Below, piece after piece: positions 42,201 through 54,699 of a DNA stretch of 64,000 nt. The DNA lies in contig CM043967.1 in assembly GCA_014529385.2 (NCBI GenBank), forward strand, positions 128,129,182-128,193,181, written 5' to 3'. The DNA comes from Adiantum capillus-veneris (lineage: Eukaryota > Streptophyta > Polypodiopsida > Polypodiales > Pteridaceae). Under the pieces are notes generated by a model. The model was not told the DNA's origin, searched no databases, and saw only the letters and a list, made by a program, of their open reading frames with translations. Positions within the stretch are counted from its first letter, which is position 1, and every line of letters begins with the position of its first letter. The position numbers were made by a program, and so were the translations under genes.

Positions 42201-43096
42201 TGTTGGGCGCATTTCTGACACCCCGTTTTTTGTAAATTTGTACTTACCGACATGACGCCCAATGTCAAAAGGGCGTGTGGGCTTTATTTTTGTGGGTTTT
42301 TGAGCTTGCTTTAGCAAGCACATGTACATGCACTGCAAGTCGCTAGTCTAGTGACAGTTGTCGGGCTACTGTAAGTTCCCGTGAGTAAGTTTTTTGAAGT
42401 GAGCCTTGTATATAACTAAAACTCATGTACAAACTAAAAAAAATTCAGCCAAAGATCAGAAATTTGCAGGTTTTATCTCGTTCTGTCTCCTTGGTGCTCT
42501 TGATGCAGTTTTTTCCCCGACTAGCCTTCTCTACATGTAGTCGTGCTGGGACAGCTCTCTGTTCGCGTCAAAAAATTTTTTTTTATTTTTTTATGAATTT
42601 TGCTCATGGGGGCGTATGGAATCAATTTTAGTCATCTTCAGATTTCTAGCCAGTTATTTTTCAAGATTTCTCTCACGATTTAAAGTGCCCCAATTGGCGT
42701 TGTGCTCATCAGGTTACGACTAGTTCTCTGCAGGGTTATGGCTATGGCAGCCTAGTGGCAAATTGTGTGTAGACATATTCGGAGGGCATGTATCTATGAA
42801 TTGTGGAATTGATGTTGAAGTTGTGGGCTTGTGATGTTTGATTTTGAAAGGAGAGGCTCTTGTGTTCATATGCATTGGTCGGCGTGTGTTGTAAATCCGT
42901 GCTTTGACAGGGTTTTGCTCCTATGTGACATAGTCTCTTGGGTGGGCGACGGCTAGTAAATTCCCAAGGGTCTACTCCTATTGGACTTGTGGTGTTTCAA
43001 AAGGATTTTTCGAAGATTTTGGTGTCTTTTAGTTCTCTTTCAACGCTCTTGGGTGACATCGCTATAGAGGTGTTCCAGTTTGCTTGTTTCCCAACA
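42201..43096 (+). repeat. Element D 3' LTR (896 bp)
   Basis: TGTTGGGCGC...CCCAACA. See the 5' LTR for differences. Confidence 0.9.
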
Positions 43097-43199
43097 ACGT
43101 GTATTGAGCAATCCCTAAAAATTTGATCTTCTAGATTATAAAAGTGTCTGATAGTGATCAACATCCCTTAGAGCATCTTCCTTTGATTTGAGAATAGTC

Positions 43200-43457
43200 C
43201 TATTTTCCCAGAGAAGGTTGTGGATTTTCTTTTCTAGTGCTTCCTTCTCTTTTGTGTTGTTGTTCTTGTATCTGAATAGCCAAGTCTTTGGCTACCCAAC
43301 TTGTCTTCTCCTCCCTTAGTTTCTTTAGCTCCTCCTGAGCATGTTGAAGTTCTAGTTGCAGTGTTACATTTGTATTGGAACTGAAGGTTTGAGCTTCCAT
43401 CATTTGTTCAATATCATTGACTATCGTATTTTTAGCTTGATTGAATTGCTCTCGCAC
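43200..43457 (-). pseudogene. Element F downstream ORF, coiled-coil piece
   Basis: 86-codon minus-strand frame 'REQFNQAKNTIVNDIEQMM' ... 'LQLELQHAQEELKKLREEKT', with clear heptad-type Leu/Glu/Lys spacing. It lies between the integrase and the D insertion point. A leading 'NIDSKVT'-like stretch suggests the ORF began near 43490. Family unknown. Confidence 0.4.
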
Positions 43458-43989
43458 AACCTTGAGTGGTTACCTTTGAATCTATGTTGTCCATTTTCTA
43501 AGCTGACACTGGAAATGGATATGGCAAATTAGATTTGTCTGGTTTCATTATCACTAGTCTTCCATTGAGAGGTAATGTTTGCAACCTCTACAATTGATCT
43601 AGCTTAACAATGGCCATGCTATTGGCATGAATGCTCCATTAGTTGTCCGTCCTTGGTCTCTACACTCTAGTTGTGACATGTCAAACATGCATTGGCTTGT
43701 CCGGTTAATCATTCCTAGAGAGATTCACTTTGAGATTTGCTTCATTCTCCTCTTTTAGATGGCTGGGATTTTAAATGGTTGTTTGGTCTAGACTCGACTA
43801 GTTGGGTGACTGGTGCAGGTTCCCACACTGAATTGATCGAATCACTCACTATTATTGGTACTGGTTACCTCATTGAGATGACATATAACAAGTCGAGTAG
43901 TTCCTCTTTCGGTTGTGAACGTGGTTTTGATTCTAGGTCTAGAACACCTTTTGTTCTAAATAATAGAGCTTGATCTTGGCCTTGTTGTA

Positions 43990-44934
43990 CACTCTTGGCA
44001 ACAGTAGACCAGATAAATCTTTGAGTCTCATTGTTCCATTTGAAAATACCCAATCCACCTCATAGGGTCCTAACCATGCTATTTTCAGATTGAGTTTATT
44101 TGGTCCCTGTTTGGACTGGTAAAGTAGAACTAGGTCCCCTCTCCAGAATTATCTAACCTTGACTCTACTGTCATGCCAATTCTTTCTCCTTTGTTTTATC
44201 ACTTCTTGTTCCATCATAGCCCTCTCTCGGATCTCATCCAAGCATAATAGATAATCAAATTCTTTCTTCAGGTTCTTATTAAAATCCATCCCATATTCAA
44301 GTGTTAGTCTCAAAGTTAAGGAATCACAAATTCCATAGGTACAACTGTTTTTGTGCCATAAACCAATTCAAATGGATTCATGCCCGTTGTGACTTTGTAA
44401 GGTGTTCGGTAGGCCCATAATGTTGTTTGAAGTTTGGCATCCCAATGGTATTTCTCCTTATGAGAAAGTTTTGTAAGAATAGTCTTGATGGCTTTATTAC
44501 TACTTTCAGCCTTGACCATTGCATGTGGAATGATATGGTGTTGACTTCCTATGTTTGGCTGAAAACATTTCCCCATCAGAATCTCCATCTTATCATAAAT
44601 GAAATGAGTGCCCTAGTTTGACACTATCTCAATGGGACAACCATATTTGCACATGATATTCTTATAAAAGAATGAAGCACTTGACATAGTAGTGTTTTCT
44701 GGTAGAGTTTTTGCCTCCACCCATTTGCTGACATATATAGCAAGTATCCATAATAATGTACTTATTCTTTCTGGGAGTGATCTTTTTGAATGGTCTTATG
44801 AAATCAAGTCCCCATTTCATAATAATTCCTAATGAGATAATTGGAGTTAGTGGTGTCATGTTAGCTATTATTGGTCTATGCATCCTCTGGCAGATATCAC
44901 AAGTCTTACAAAATGTTCCGATATCAGCCATCAT
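43990..44934 (-). pseudogene. Element F integrase
   Basis: Minus-strand pieces: zinc part 'CKTCDICQRMHRP', core 'MKWGLDFIRPFKKITPRKNK', then 'AESSNKAIKTILTKLSHKEK' and 'LWAYRTPYKVTTGMNPFELV', and a C-terminal piece (about 44090-43990) reading 'WLGPYEVDWVFSNGTMRL'. The domains lie in several frames. Clearly gypsy-like but a lineage different from A-D. Confidence 0.7.
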
Positions 44935-45469
44935 TGACTGCCACCATAATCGTGCCTGAACGATTTTCTTTTATGTGATGTCAATTGAAAACTATCCTCC
45001 AACATCACCCTTATGTGCTTCAATGATGAACAACATGCGTCCTTTTAAAGGTACACAATGCCAAAGCACTCCATCAATTGCCAATCTATAAAGTGATTAT
45101 GCAATAATGGTGAATTTAAGACTTCTAATGATCAATGCATTTTTCTTATTTTGAGGCTACTTTTTTGGGAATTTACCCAGCTAAAGGAAATCATATACCT
45201 CTTGCCATTCTAGGTCTGGTTCTTCCTCAACTGTGCTTTGAAATATTTCAACGTCTACTGGTTCATCTCTCAAGGATGTTTCAGAGTACCCTTCACTGCT
45301 TCTTGAAAGAAAGTCAGTGAAAAATCTTGAATTGGAATTGCATTAAGAACACCACCCATCTGATCAATCTTCCTTGTATGATCACTTTATTAATAAAAAA
45401 AATAAAGCCTAATGATCCACATAAAAGTGAAATAATTTCGCAAGTAAATAATGTCTGAAATTAGTTGCA

Positions 45470-45730
45470 CTAAACACCATTCCCAGTGACTCTCATTTTG
45501 TTTTTGAATATCTTTGTTTGGATGAACTGAACCTGCATAACTGGAAAAGTGACTGGGTAGTCCGTCTTCCCATCAGCCTGAGTTAGTATAGCCCCCATCG
45601 CCATTCTTGAAGCATCAACATGTACATGAAAGATAATATCCCAGTTGGATTGGCAAAGAACTGGCTTCCTGCTAATTGCATCTTTCAAGCATTGAAAGGT
45701 TTTCTCACATTCTTCAGTTCAGATGTACTT
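45470..45730 (-). pseudogene. Element F RNase H remnant
   Basis: 'IIFHVHVDASRMAMGAILTQ' (catalytic Asp region) followed by 'KTDYPVTFPVMQ'. The rest is degraded. Confidence 0.6.
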
Positions 45731-45820
45731 AGTTCCTTTCTTTATGAGCTCATAAAGGGGTAAGGCTTTAACTGCAAACATGTGAACAAATCTTTGATAA
45801 AAATTTATGTGCCCCAAGAA

Positions 45821-46725
45821 TTACCTAAATTCTGAGACCATAGTTGGTTCTCCGGCTTGTTGAATAATCTTGATCTTGTCCTCATCCATCTTGATGCCAT
45901 TTCTTGAAACAATGTGTCCGAGTAACTGACCTTTCCTAACCATAAACACACATTTAAATGGGTTTAAGAAAATTATTTTCTCCCTGCACCTTTCAAAAAC
46001 CATTTCCAAATATAATATATGCATCTCTTCAGTGGAAAACAAAATGAAGTCATCTACAAAGATGGCTAAAAATTTATGCAGAAACTCACTAAATATTTTC
46101 ATCATGGACCTCTAAAATGTAGCTAGAGCATTACAAAGTCTAAATAAATGCTCCTCACTCAGTTACAAATGTTTCTTTTACTATGTCTTCTGGTTCAATC
46201 ATTAGTTCTTTGTAGTCACTATAGCCATCCATAAAGCTATACATTTTGTGGCATGCAATTTGGTCCTGCATCATATTTGTAAATGGTAGTGGAAAGGGGT
46301 ATTTAATGGTTTGGGAATTGACTCTGAGCTTTCCATTCTTCTTTAGAACTACCACTAGAGGAAATAACCATTTTTTGTTGGCTACCTCTGTAATGAATCA
46401 TACCTGAAGCAAATTATAAATGTCCTCTTTGACTTTCTTTGCATAATTGGGATTCATTCTGTATCTTTGTAGTCTTACTAGTTTCACATTGGGTTTCAAT
46501 GGCATGCACTACAAAAATAAATGAAACCCAGTCTATGTGTTCAATCTCGTAGATAAAATCCGCTTCCCTAAGCTTGTTTATCTCCTCTTTGATCTTTTTG
46601 GCAAAAGTCTCATTATATGTATAGGGACATTGTGCATGAGGCTTTGTGTAACTCTTAAGAGGTATGCAATGTTCAAAGATTCTTGGATCTAGTCCCTTAA
46701 GCCATTTGTATGACCTTACAAACAC
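45821..46725 (-). pseudogene. Element F reverse transcriptase
   Basis: From right to left on the minus strand: 'YTYNETFAKKIKEEINKLRE', 'VVLKKNGKLRVNSQTIKYPF', 'YSFMDGYSDYKELMIEPED', 'FLAIFVDDFILFSTEE' (catalytic DD) and 'GQLLGHIVSRNGIKMDEDK'. Broken into three frames. Confidence 0.75.
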
Positions 46726-47121
46726 ATCTCTATATTGCTTGATTTTTCTATTAATACCTACTCTTCCTCGTCTGTGAAGATCGTGGCAATGTGTGCTGGC
46801 TTTGGTTCCTCATCGGGTTTAGCTAGGTCAATGCGCTTGGATTTCTTAGGTCCATGATAAGGTGTTCTAGGTTCCTTAAATTCTAAAATTGAACTATGAT
46901 CTTTTGATCTTGTATCATGTACTTTTTGTAGTGAGAGGGTTCGTCAAATGTGTTCGTCTCCAATTCCTCTTCACGCTCATCTCTATCATCCAAACCTCTT
47001 TCAAGGTTTGGTTTAGTTTTTTATATTCACATTTGTGCTCAATTTTTTTCATCCTAGATGACGCTTTGGTGGTGGATTTTGTTTTCACCTTGTTTTGCTT
47101 CTTAGGATTGGTCTTTGTTAA
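46726..47121 (-). pseudogene. Element F region upstream of RT
   Basis: A Lys/Thr/Asn-rich minus-strand frame (47124-46915) and a short 'RNLEHLIMDLRNPS' stretch precede RT. Joining the flanks of the TIR insertion at one TTAA keeps this frame open across the junction ('LALTKTNPKKQ'). No protease motif is recognisable. Confidence 0.3.
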
Positions 47122-48453
47122 CACTAGAATGGTAACAGGACACTTTTATGTCCTTGGAGACTTTTGTGTCCTGTTAAGTGACCATTTTGCTTGAATTATT
47201 TGAAGAGTATGAAAATGAATTTCTAGGTGCTATATATCCACAAAGTTGCCTTATGAGCTGAAAAAAAATTAGAATTTTTTTTTGAGTATCGATCTCACCA
47301 TTAACCTTACTCTTGCAAAACATTTTTGAACCTGAACTGTGTGAAAAAACGGGTCCTCTTTTTGGCTTATTTTCAAATTTTTGGCAACCATACCACTCTA
47401 AACTTCATGTTTGTGAGGTTTAGATGGCTAGAGGTTAGGCCTTCATAGTTCTCAACATGTTTTGATGCTTGTAGGGAGAGCTAAGTGTTAAAATTGAAAG
47501 TTATGACCAATTTACAAGAATTGAATAATCTTGTTTTTTGGCCAAAATTAGTGATTTTCTTGGTGGCTTTCTTGATATCCAAATTCAATTTTGATTGTGT
47601 AAGTGTAATGTATAACATAAATCTAATCTTACTTGAGTTTTGGGGGACCTAATATGCTATATAGCATAGTATATGATGATGGTTGAGTTTTTTGATTGCT
47701 GAAGAATACGATACATTTTAGAGTAGCAAGTATAACTTTCTCAATATTGTTAGTTTCTTAAGCCAATTGTGTGTATTTTGTAGGTAGTGACCATATCTAA
47801 TCATAGAATACAAACTTGGCTAGATATTGAGTAGTTTCTATGGGTTTCTAGAGGTCATAATGCTAAACCCAGTTTTTTCATGTTTACTGTATTCAGCACT
47901 TTATCATTGCCCCCAAGGTTCCAATTGTAAGAGATACATTATCCTTTTGACATGCTCCATGGCTCCTTTTGAATCCAGAGGCCCAAAGGGAACTAAGAAA
48001 ACATGTATATAGTATCTGTATTGAGCGTGACTATAGAAACTTTGATGATAGGTCCGCAGAATGGCAAAAATGCAACTTTTTTGTACCTATTTTTTTTTCC
48101 CAAAACAAAATTATTGAGGTAAAATCAACCATATGTTTTGGTCACCAACCCATTGAAGTTAACGGGGCATTTTATCTCATGTCCTACAAAAATCTCCACT
48201 CTTATTTATATACAATCAACCGTAAGAAATTGCTGTTTTGAGAAAAATGCACTGGTCCATCAACTTTGGAGGCTTGTAGTGACCAAGGGATGAGAAAAAT
48301 TACAAGTTTCTTATTTTTTCCATATGTAGTAGTTATTGAACTATAAGCTCATGAAGGGATTTTTCAAAATGAGTGGATCTACTATGGTTCTGGAATTTTT
48401 CCCCAAAACCCTGAAAGAACACTTTTATGTCCTGTTAGGTTACCATTCTAGTG
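47122..48453. mobile_element. Non-autonomous TIR element with CACTA termini
   Basis: The left end CACTAGAATGGTAAC is repeated inverted at the right end (15 bp perfect). Inside each end are copies of GGACACTTTTATGTCC-type palindromes, like the subterminal repeats of CACTA elements. TTAA lies directly outside both ends (47118-47121, 48454-48457). CACTA elements normally make 3-bp duplications, so the 4-bp TTAA is unusual. The 1.3-kb interior has no supported gene; small frames (47827-48012, 47969-48241) carry no motif. Confidence 0.7.
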
Positions 48454-48457
48454 TTAA

Positions 48458-48910
48458 AGCAAGTTTTGTGTATCCTCATGAAATTTTGTCCTTGATACAA
48501 TCGTTTGCTCCTACAAACATCAGATACTTTGTTTTTCTCTTTAAAAGAGTCATAGGTTTTCTTTGTATGTGCTTTTGTCTCCTTGCTCGTTTTGCTCAAC
48601 ATCTTTCTTGTATCCTGGATTTCTAGTTAGGGGAGTCATAGAAGATTGTGTCTCTTTTGTTTGATTTCTTTTCACTTTCATAGCTTCTTGATGGCTCATC
48701 CTCATCATCTATCTCAAGAACATCATCTCATAAATCTTGGAATTCTTTGCCTCTTTTGTCACTCGAATCTCTAATGGAAATCTCATCTACGGCATTTATG
48801 ATCAACTATTTCCTAATCATCCAAATCCCCCATCTCTGATCAAGTTTCCAAGATAACACCCACCCAATTTGGAATGGTGCTAGGTCAAAGCCCTCTTCAT
48901 CATAGAATCT
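48458..48910 (-). pseudogene. Element F acidic linker remnant
   Basis: The minus strand reads an acidic stretch ('DVLEIDDEDEPSRSYESEKK') between short stops, like the linkers between protease and RT in elements D and E. The strand and position suit element F. Confidence 0.35.
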
Positions 48911-50640
48911 AGGCTTTGGAAGAGACCAAAGAGGTAACATGTGAGGTTTTTGCAAGAGTGTTTTTTATCTATGCATTTGAGATCAGATAAACTATATCAG
49001 AGTAGAAACCCGGATGTAGGAGGCTAAGCTATCAATATTTTCACTAAAGAGATTGTGATCTAGGACCATTGCCTCCCTTAAAGCCGATCCTAGAGGAAAG
49101 TCTCTCTGATACTTTATTAGAGAGATCCTATACCTACATGGCTAAGGGATGCAAAGGTGTGAGTTTTAAAGTGGAAACAAACATGGAAGTAGGACCATCC
49201 CAACCAGCACCAACCATGAAATCATTGCACTTTGAAATACCAAGTTGAATACAACTACATTGGAGATTTTTTCAAAGACGGTATAGATTGCTATTGTGTG
49301 AAGTTAGAGGAGAGACCTAGTGAGTTCAAGGATCTAGTGCATGTGGACTACATTGGTGATTGATACTTCAATGATGAGGGTATAATGTATCTAGTTTTGC
49401 AAAACCCCCATATTGTGGACAAATGGGGAATGATAGGCACAAAGGACAAAGTTAATTTAGAGCCAAAGGACAAGCCACATAAGTTGGACAAGTCAAATGT
49501 GAAACTAAGGCGAGTAAACAAGGCAACTTGAGTTAACATGAACAACACTCTTGTGGGGTTGTACGAGTAGAAAAATACAGAGAAAATTCTCTATTACAAG
49601 TGAGACAATCCCTACATTAAAAATTTGTCAGAGAAAAAACACTTGTATGTTTCTATATACATAGAATGCAGTGATACCTATATGATCATGCTTGATAAGT
49701 ATGGATGGAGTTACTTTGCAATATACCATAAGGATCTTGAGAGATAAACATACTTTGGAGGCCCACTATATCAATATTACATCACTCCAAACAAGTTCAG
49801 ACCTACTATATTGGAGATGAGACCAGAAATAGAAAGAGTGACTCCTAATAGAACAAGAATGGTAAAGTCATTTAGGCAACCACAGTTTTCAATACCATGG
49901 CTGATGGGATCCTTGAGTTCAAGGGTTCCAATCACCATAGAAAAGGGAAATGAGGCTCTAGGCATGTTTATATAACCAGAGTTCCAGAAAACTAGATAGA
50001 AGCTAGAGATATGCGGGTTGAGGAGATAACCACCACTAGAATTCCTAATGGGGGTTATGAGGCTAGACATGTCCTGTAAGAGAATTGGGAGTTGTGAGAA
50101 TGGTTACCAGAACACAATGAATAGGACCATTGCAAGTATCAAAGTTCATTTCCAAGAAATACAATTGGTCAAGGGATCCATATGTGCATGTTTTGTTGAG
50201 AGCTGAATAGGTGGCAGATTTCCATACTTAGTACAAGGAATTTGGGCGGACATTAGGGGGAAATAGCCTTATTTTTTGAATAAAAACTCCTTTTTTAAGC
50301 TTAATGTCATCTCCTATGCTAGTTGCACTTGTGAGAGAAAGGGGAGGAATGTTACATTTATGGGAACCTATCGTATTCTAGCATCCCAGATATTACCTAA
50401 GCTATGTAGTAATTGTATTTTGACACTATTTATGATATATTTTTGCATTTCATCTTGGCTATAAATCTCATTTGTACATTCTCATTGTTCCAGCTATTCC
50501 CGTCTTATAGTTATTGTTAACCCATGATGCTACCCTTATTATTTTGTACATATGTTTAGTCATGGTCTAGGCTTGTTGGTCCAAGAGGTTTATAGTAAAA
50601 GGCTTGTGATAGCTGATCAAAGACGCAACAGACCCATTTA
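48911..50640. other. Unassigned, decayed coding-like DNA
   Basis: A plus-strand frame at about 49260-50050, broken by many stops, gives protein-like runs such as 'FFKDGIDCYCVKLEERPSEF' and 'YLVLQNPHIVDKWGMIGT'. I do not recognise it. The rest shows no feature. Confidence 0.25.
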
Positions 50641-50778
50641 GCACTGATTCACAAAATATGGGCGCCCGTACGTGAAAAGGACGGCAAGCCCTAGATAAGA
50701 TTGTAAAGTAGGGTTTTCAAGGAAATCTGAATGTGCAAGATCTTCTCTGGTTTCACCTCTTCTTGCTTGTCTATTAGC

Positions 50779-50780
<2 letters not shown>

Positions 50781-50867
<87 letters not shown>
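50781..50867. repeat. (GA)43 microsatellite
   Basis: About 87 bp of perfect GA, one of the longest in the window. Confidence 0.95.
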
Positions 50868-50868
<1 letters not shown>

Positions 50869-51181
50869 ATCACGACAAGCACAATGACATGGATAAGGAC
50901 GAGAGGCAACGTGTTGGATTCTTCTTCTGAGCACGTACATGGAGCCCCTTGGAAGCATCAATGTAGGAGGTTAGTGACACACCCCCTGTAGATGTAGAGC
51001 TTGTTTGCATCTGTCTGGTTGTGTGCTTGTACCCGTGTGGCTCGCACATGGCATAAAGAAAGTCCCTAAAAGTAGACATTTTTGGCATCGTTTCCGAGGA
51101 ATTTCTCTATGCAAAGCTCCACCTATAGCCTGCATACTGCATTGCTGAGGTTAATATTTCCTTTTGTTTAGAGAGAAACCA

Positions 51182-53220
51182 TGGAAAGGGGGAAAGGGAA
51201 ACACACCCAACACACAACACAAAGCCTCCCTACAACTTAGGGTACCACAGTAGCTCTAACCTCTCAAATAGCACCTTCAAATTAGCTTATTTGTACTAAC
51301 AAACCTGCCTTTGCACACAGAACAATAATCTCCTACCCTACAGAAACACCACTTAGGACCAATGCACCTACACCGCTCAACTCACCCTTTTCGGTCCACA
51401 AAACACCCCGATTATACTCTCTTTGTAACAAGCTTCACGTTGCAGGCATACCCTCTTGCAAGCATTGACAAGCACACAAGGAGCTAGAGAAAAGGAGGGG
51501 AATGGGGAGAAGCAAGACAAGAAAGAGGGGCAAAGGCGTAGTAGTATTTCATTAAGGAGATATTACAACCCAATCTGCCGCTTAAATGGAAAGCTTCCAA
51601 TAAAAACTCAATTCTATTCCCTTTAATAGCGCTTGGCTTAGGCAAAAAAATTAAAAAAGGAGCTATCCAGCTCGTGCAATCAACTTTAGCTTCATTTAGA
51701 ATTTTCTTGCATTGCTACCACTTGGCACATTTGATTTTTTTGGTAACTCTTGCATGGTACACCTCTCTGTCCAATTTGGCTGCCCGTTCTCCTTTGCATC
51801 TACCCTTTGCGAACACCCTTGAACACCTCCTTTCTCTCTCTCACTTGACTGTCCTTGTGGCGGGATAGGCCCCTTGGCCAGCTTTGAAACTTCTCTCTTT
51901 CTCTTTCTCTTGCTCCACTGGAACCACCACAAGATCCTCCCCTATACGAGCAATAGCGACATTGCTACTCGGGGGGCACCTTTTTCCTTCAAAAAGTTTT
52001 GGAGCGTGTGAATCTAGCCCAAAGCGGGCGTGCCATGCACGTCAGCACCTACGTCGCCGGCCATCGGCCACTATCGTGCCGCCCTTCGCTGTGAAAATCG
52101 CCGCCCTGCCAAGCGCCCTGAGCGGGCCGCACATAGTCTCACGCACCATGGAGCTCTCTCTCCTTATCTCTCCTTAATGGGCTCCATGTTGTAGCTCTTA
52201 TACCCCACTTGCTTGGCATGGAATTGCACACATGGGATCTTTTCAACACCACATGGGAGCTCCTAGGCTCCCCCTTTTGGCATGTCTTCCAAAGCTCCAA
52301 AAAACTTTCCAAAAGATATATATAATACTTTTTTTGTAGCCCTTCTTCCTCATGCTCCTATGTAATGTTCCCATGTCAGACCGCCAAGTTGCAAAGCCCG
52401 ACCAAAATTTCATTATGTCGACTTGAAAATCCCCAGCTCTAGCTGCACTTCGAGATTCCCCAAGCCCCTGACCCAAGGCCGTAAAAATGCCAAATTTCAT
52501 CTGCAATCAATTCCGAGCAAATGCACCCAACTTTCTGATTGTTGTAACTTCCATATGCAGGCTCTGTTTGACAAGAAGTCAACTATTGGTCATGTGGGCA
52601 CCAACCTAGCCCCCGATAAAACTTCAACGGGACATAAAATGCAATTCGTAGCTCCGACCTGCAATCTAAAAAGATGGGTAGGCTCTATAAATCAAGCATT
52701 GTGCACCTATACATTGCCATCCACTTGGACCATCTGTCCCCAGCTGCCCTGTCCGTCAAGATTCTGAAACGCACCACACCTTCAAACCTGAATAGCTTGG
52801 GCTTCATAACTCTTTCAATGAGCCGTCTAGACCTGCTCCTTCAACACTTCAAGCTCTACATTTTTGAATCCAAAGGTTGCACTTCACACTTTCTTCTCAT
52901 GTTCCCCAAATTATCTCCTCTTGGAGCCGTCCTTGGTCTGTAAACCGCATCAGCCATACATCTCCGCTGCTACGTATCAGCCCATGACCTTTATAGTTGC
53001 TCCAACCCTTTACCATGCTTCTGCTAGCCCATGCCATCTTCTATGGTCGACACACTTTGGCTGTACCATCATTGCCCACCCGCTAGTTGAACATTTATGC
53101 TCAACTATAAAAGAGCTTTATTCCACTATAAACTACAAACATGGAGAACACTATGAGAAAATCCAAAAAAAACTCAACTATATGTACATAGTTTTATTTC
53201 TAGCATATGAGAATCCTGCA
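51182..53220 (-). repeat. Element C 3' LTR (about 2.0 kb)
   Basis: The plus strand begins TGGAAAGGGG and ends ATCCTGCA. It aligns with 62484-64000 (for example 'cacacaacacaaagcctccc', 'ctccatgttgtagctcttat', 'gccaaatt.catctgcaatc'). A purine tract on the minus strand lies just to the right. The right end of the LTR is inferred from TG..CA and the tract. Confidence 0.75.
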
Positions 53221-53227
53221 TAGGTTG

Positions 53228-53244
53228 TCTTCCCAACCCCCTCC
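53228..53244 (-). other. Polypurine tract of element C
   Basis: Minus strand GGAGGGGGTTGGGAAGA, seven bases before the inferred LTR start. Confidence 0.5.
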
Positions 53245-53273
53245 ATTAGAACTGGATGCAGTGCTGGCACCAA

Positions 53274-54290
53274 CTACCTTTCAAAATAGAGCTTGAGACA
53301 CACACCATTAACCTTGTTCTTGAGAAAACGACCATCCATCCTCGTCACAGCGTAGGTGCCATTGGGAAAATCTTGATGGACCTTGTAAGGCCCTTTCCAC
53401 TTCTTTTGAAAGGTAACGTCAAGAGAGCTCTCATACTTCACCACTAGATCTCCCTTCTCAATCAGCTTTTCTGGTAAATGTTGGTTGAACTTTGCTACTC
53501 TTTTCTCTCGCTGCTTCACATAGAAATCTACTGCCACCTCACGATCCATCTTCAAAGTTTCAAGATTTGTAATCTTATCCTGCAAAACATCTTGATGAGC
53601 TTTATCAATCCACCACAAACCTTTGAGCACCCCTAATTGCACATGTATGGGTAATACTGCCTCCTTGCCATAGACCAACTCATAAGGAGTAAACTTGGTA
53701 GCCACCTTGTAAGCCCACAAACATTTGCCAAGGTTAAATTCCCACTCTTCAACCTGCTGGTAGATGTACTTAGTAAGCATCTTGACTATCTGTCCATTGG
53801 CACTTTCCACCAAACCATTGCACTGTGGATGGTATGGAGATGCAAATAGATTTTGAATTCCCAACTTTCCTACTAGGGCATGCACCAACTTACTTCTGAA
53901 CCCTTGTCCTCGATCAGATATAAGCACCCAAGGTACTCCAAAACTATGGCATATGCAATAAAAAAAAATTGAGCAATAGTATGTGCATTTACCTCTTTTA
54001 TCACTTTAGCCTCAACCCACCTGGGGAGGTAGTTTATGGCAACCACACAACATATTTTTACCGTTGGCTGACATGGTAAATGTACCAATAGCATCCAAAC
54101 CCCACTTTTCAAAAGCGTCATGTGCTATGATAACCCCTGCTACTTGGCTACTAGTCATCTTTCACCCATTACTTGGCACTGATGGCACATCTTGCACCGA
54201 TAGTGCACATCTCACACAATAGAAGGCCACCAAAACCCACTTCTTAAAATACAAAACAAGACCTGATCCTTACCTTGATGTCTGCTCTCT
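53274..54290 (-). pseudogene. Element C integrase
   Basis: The minus-strand frame 53927-53274 (217 codons) covers the core and C-terminal part: 'ISDRGQGFRSKLVHALV' (Asp), 'SPYHPQCNGLVESANGQIV' (Glu), 'LVYGKEAVLPIHVQLGVL', 'FQKKWKGPYKVHQDFPNGTY'. Upstream pieces in other frames include 'KMCHQCQ' (zinc part) and 'FEKWGLDAIGTF' (first Asp). It ends without a chromodomain, like D, and 54 bp from the 3' LTR. Confidence 0.8.
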
Positions 54291-54699
54291 TCATGGCACT
54301 ACTCCAATACCATTCCAATCTCCTCCTTGTAAAGGATTTCACGTAGCACTCCATCTCAATCGTGCATCATAAGATCTTCTCCTACCAGAGTGAACTTTTG
54401 AGCTCTTTGAACGATTCTCCTCTTTTGTAGCTTGGAAAGCCCTTCAGAACATTGACGTGAACTTAAGAAATCATCAACGTCTTTTAAAGTCTCTCTACCT
54501 GCATAAGTAGCCGGTGTCACATAAAACTCGACACATGAGTCTAAACACGACTGCTAGCCAGCTAATCTGCTTCTTGGTTTTTTTCCCTTATCACATGTTT
54601 GAGCTGCACCTCTTCAAAAAACTTCAACAGCTTCTTTATGGAGAAAAAAAAATTCTTTAGAGAATCCCTCTTTACCTGCCATTGGCCCAAAAGTTGTTT

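Larger units (their letters stand above)
35961..43096 (+). mobile_element. Element D: complete Tat-like Ty3/gypsy retrotransposon, decayed coding
   Basis: LTRs at 35961-36816 and 42201-43096 both begin TGTTGGG(T/C)GC and end CCCAACA. ACGT lies directly outside both ends (35957-35960, 43097-43100), a 4-bp match where 5 is usual. A primer-binding-like site follows the left LTR and a G-rich tract precedes the right one. The internal plus-strand order is gag, protease, RT, RNase H, a second RNase H, integrase. A second (archaeal-type) RNase H is characteristic of the Tat lineage, and no chromodomain is present. About four in-frame stops and three frameshifts disable it. It lies inside minus-strand element F. 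Confidence 0.9.

Noticed and set aside
50638-50991. ORFs across the (GA)43 tract
   Set aside because: GA repeats lack stops in all frames, so poly Ser-Leu and Arg-Glu frames arise automatically.
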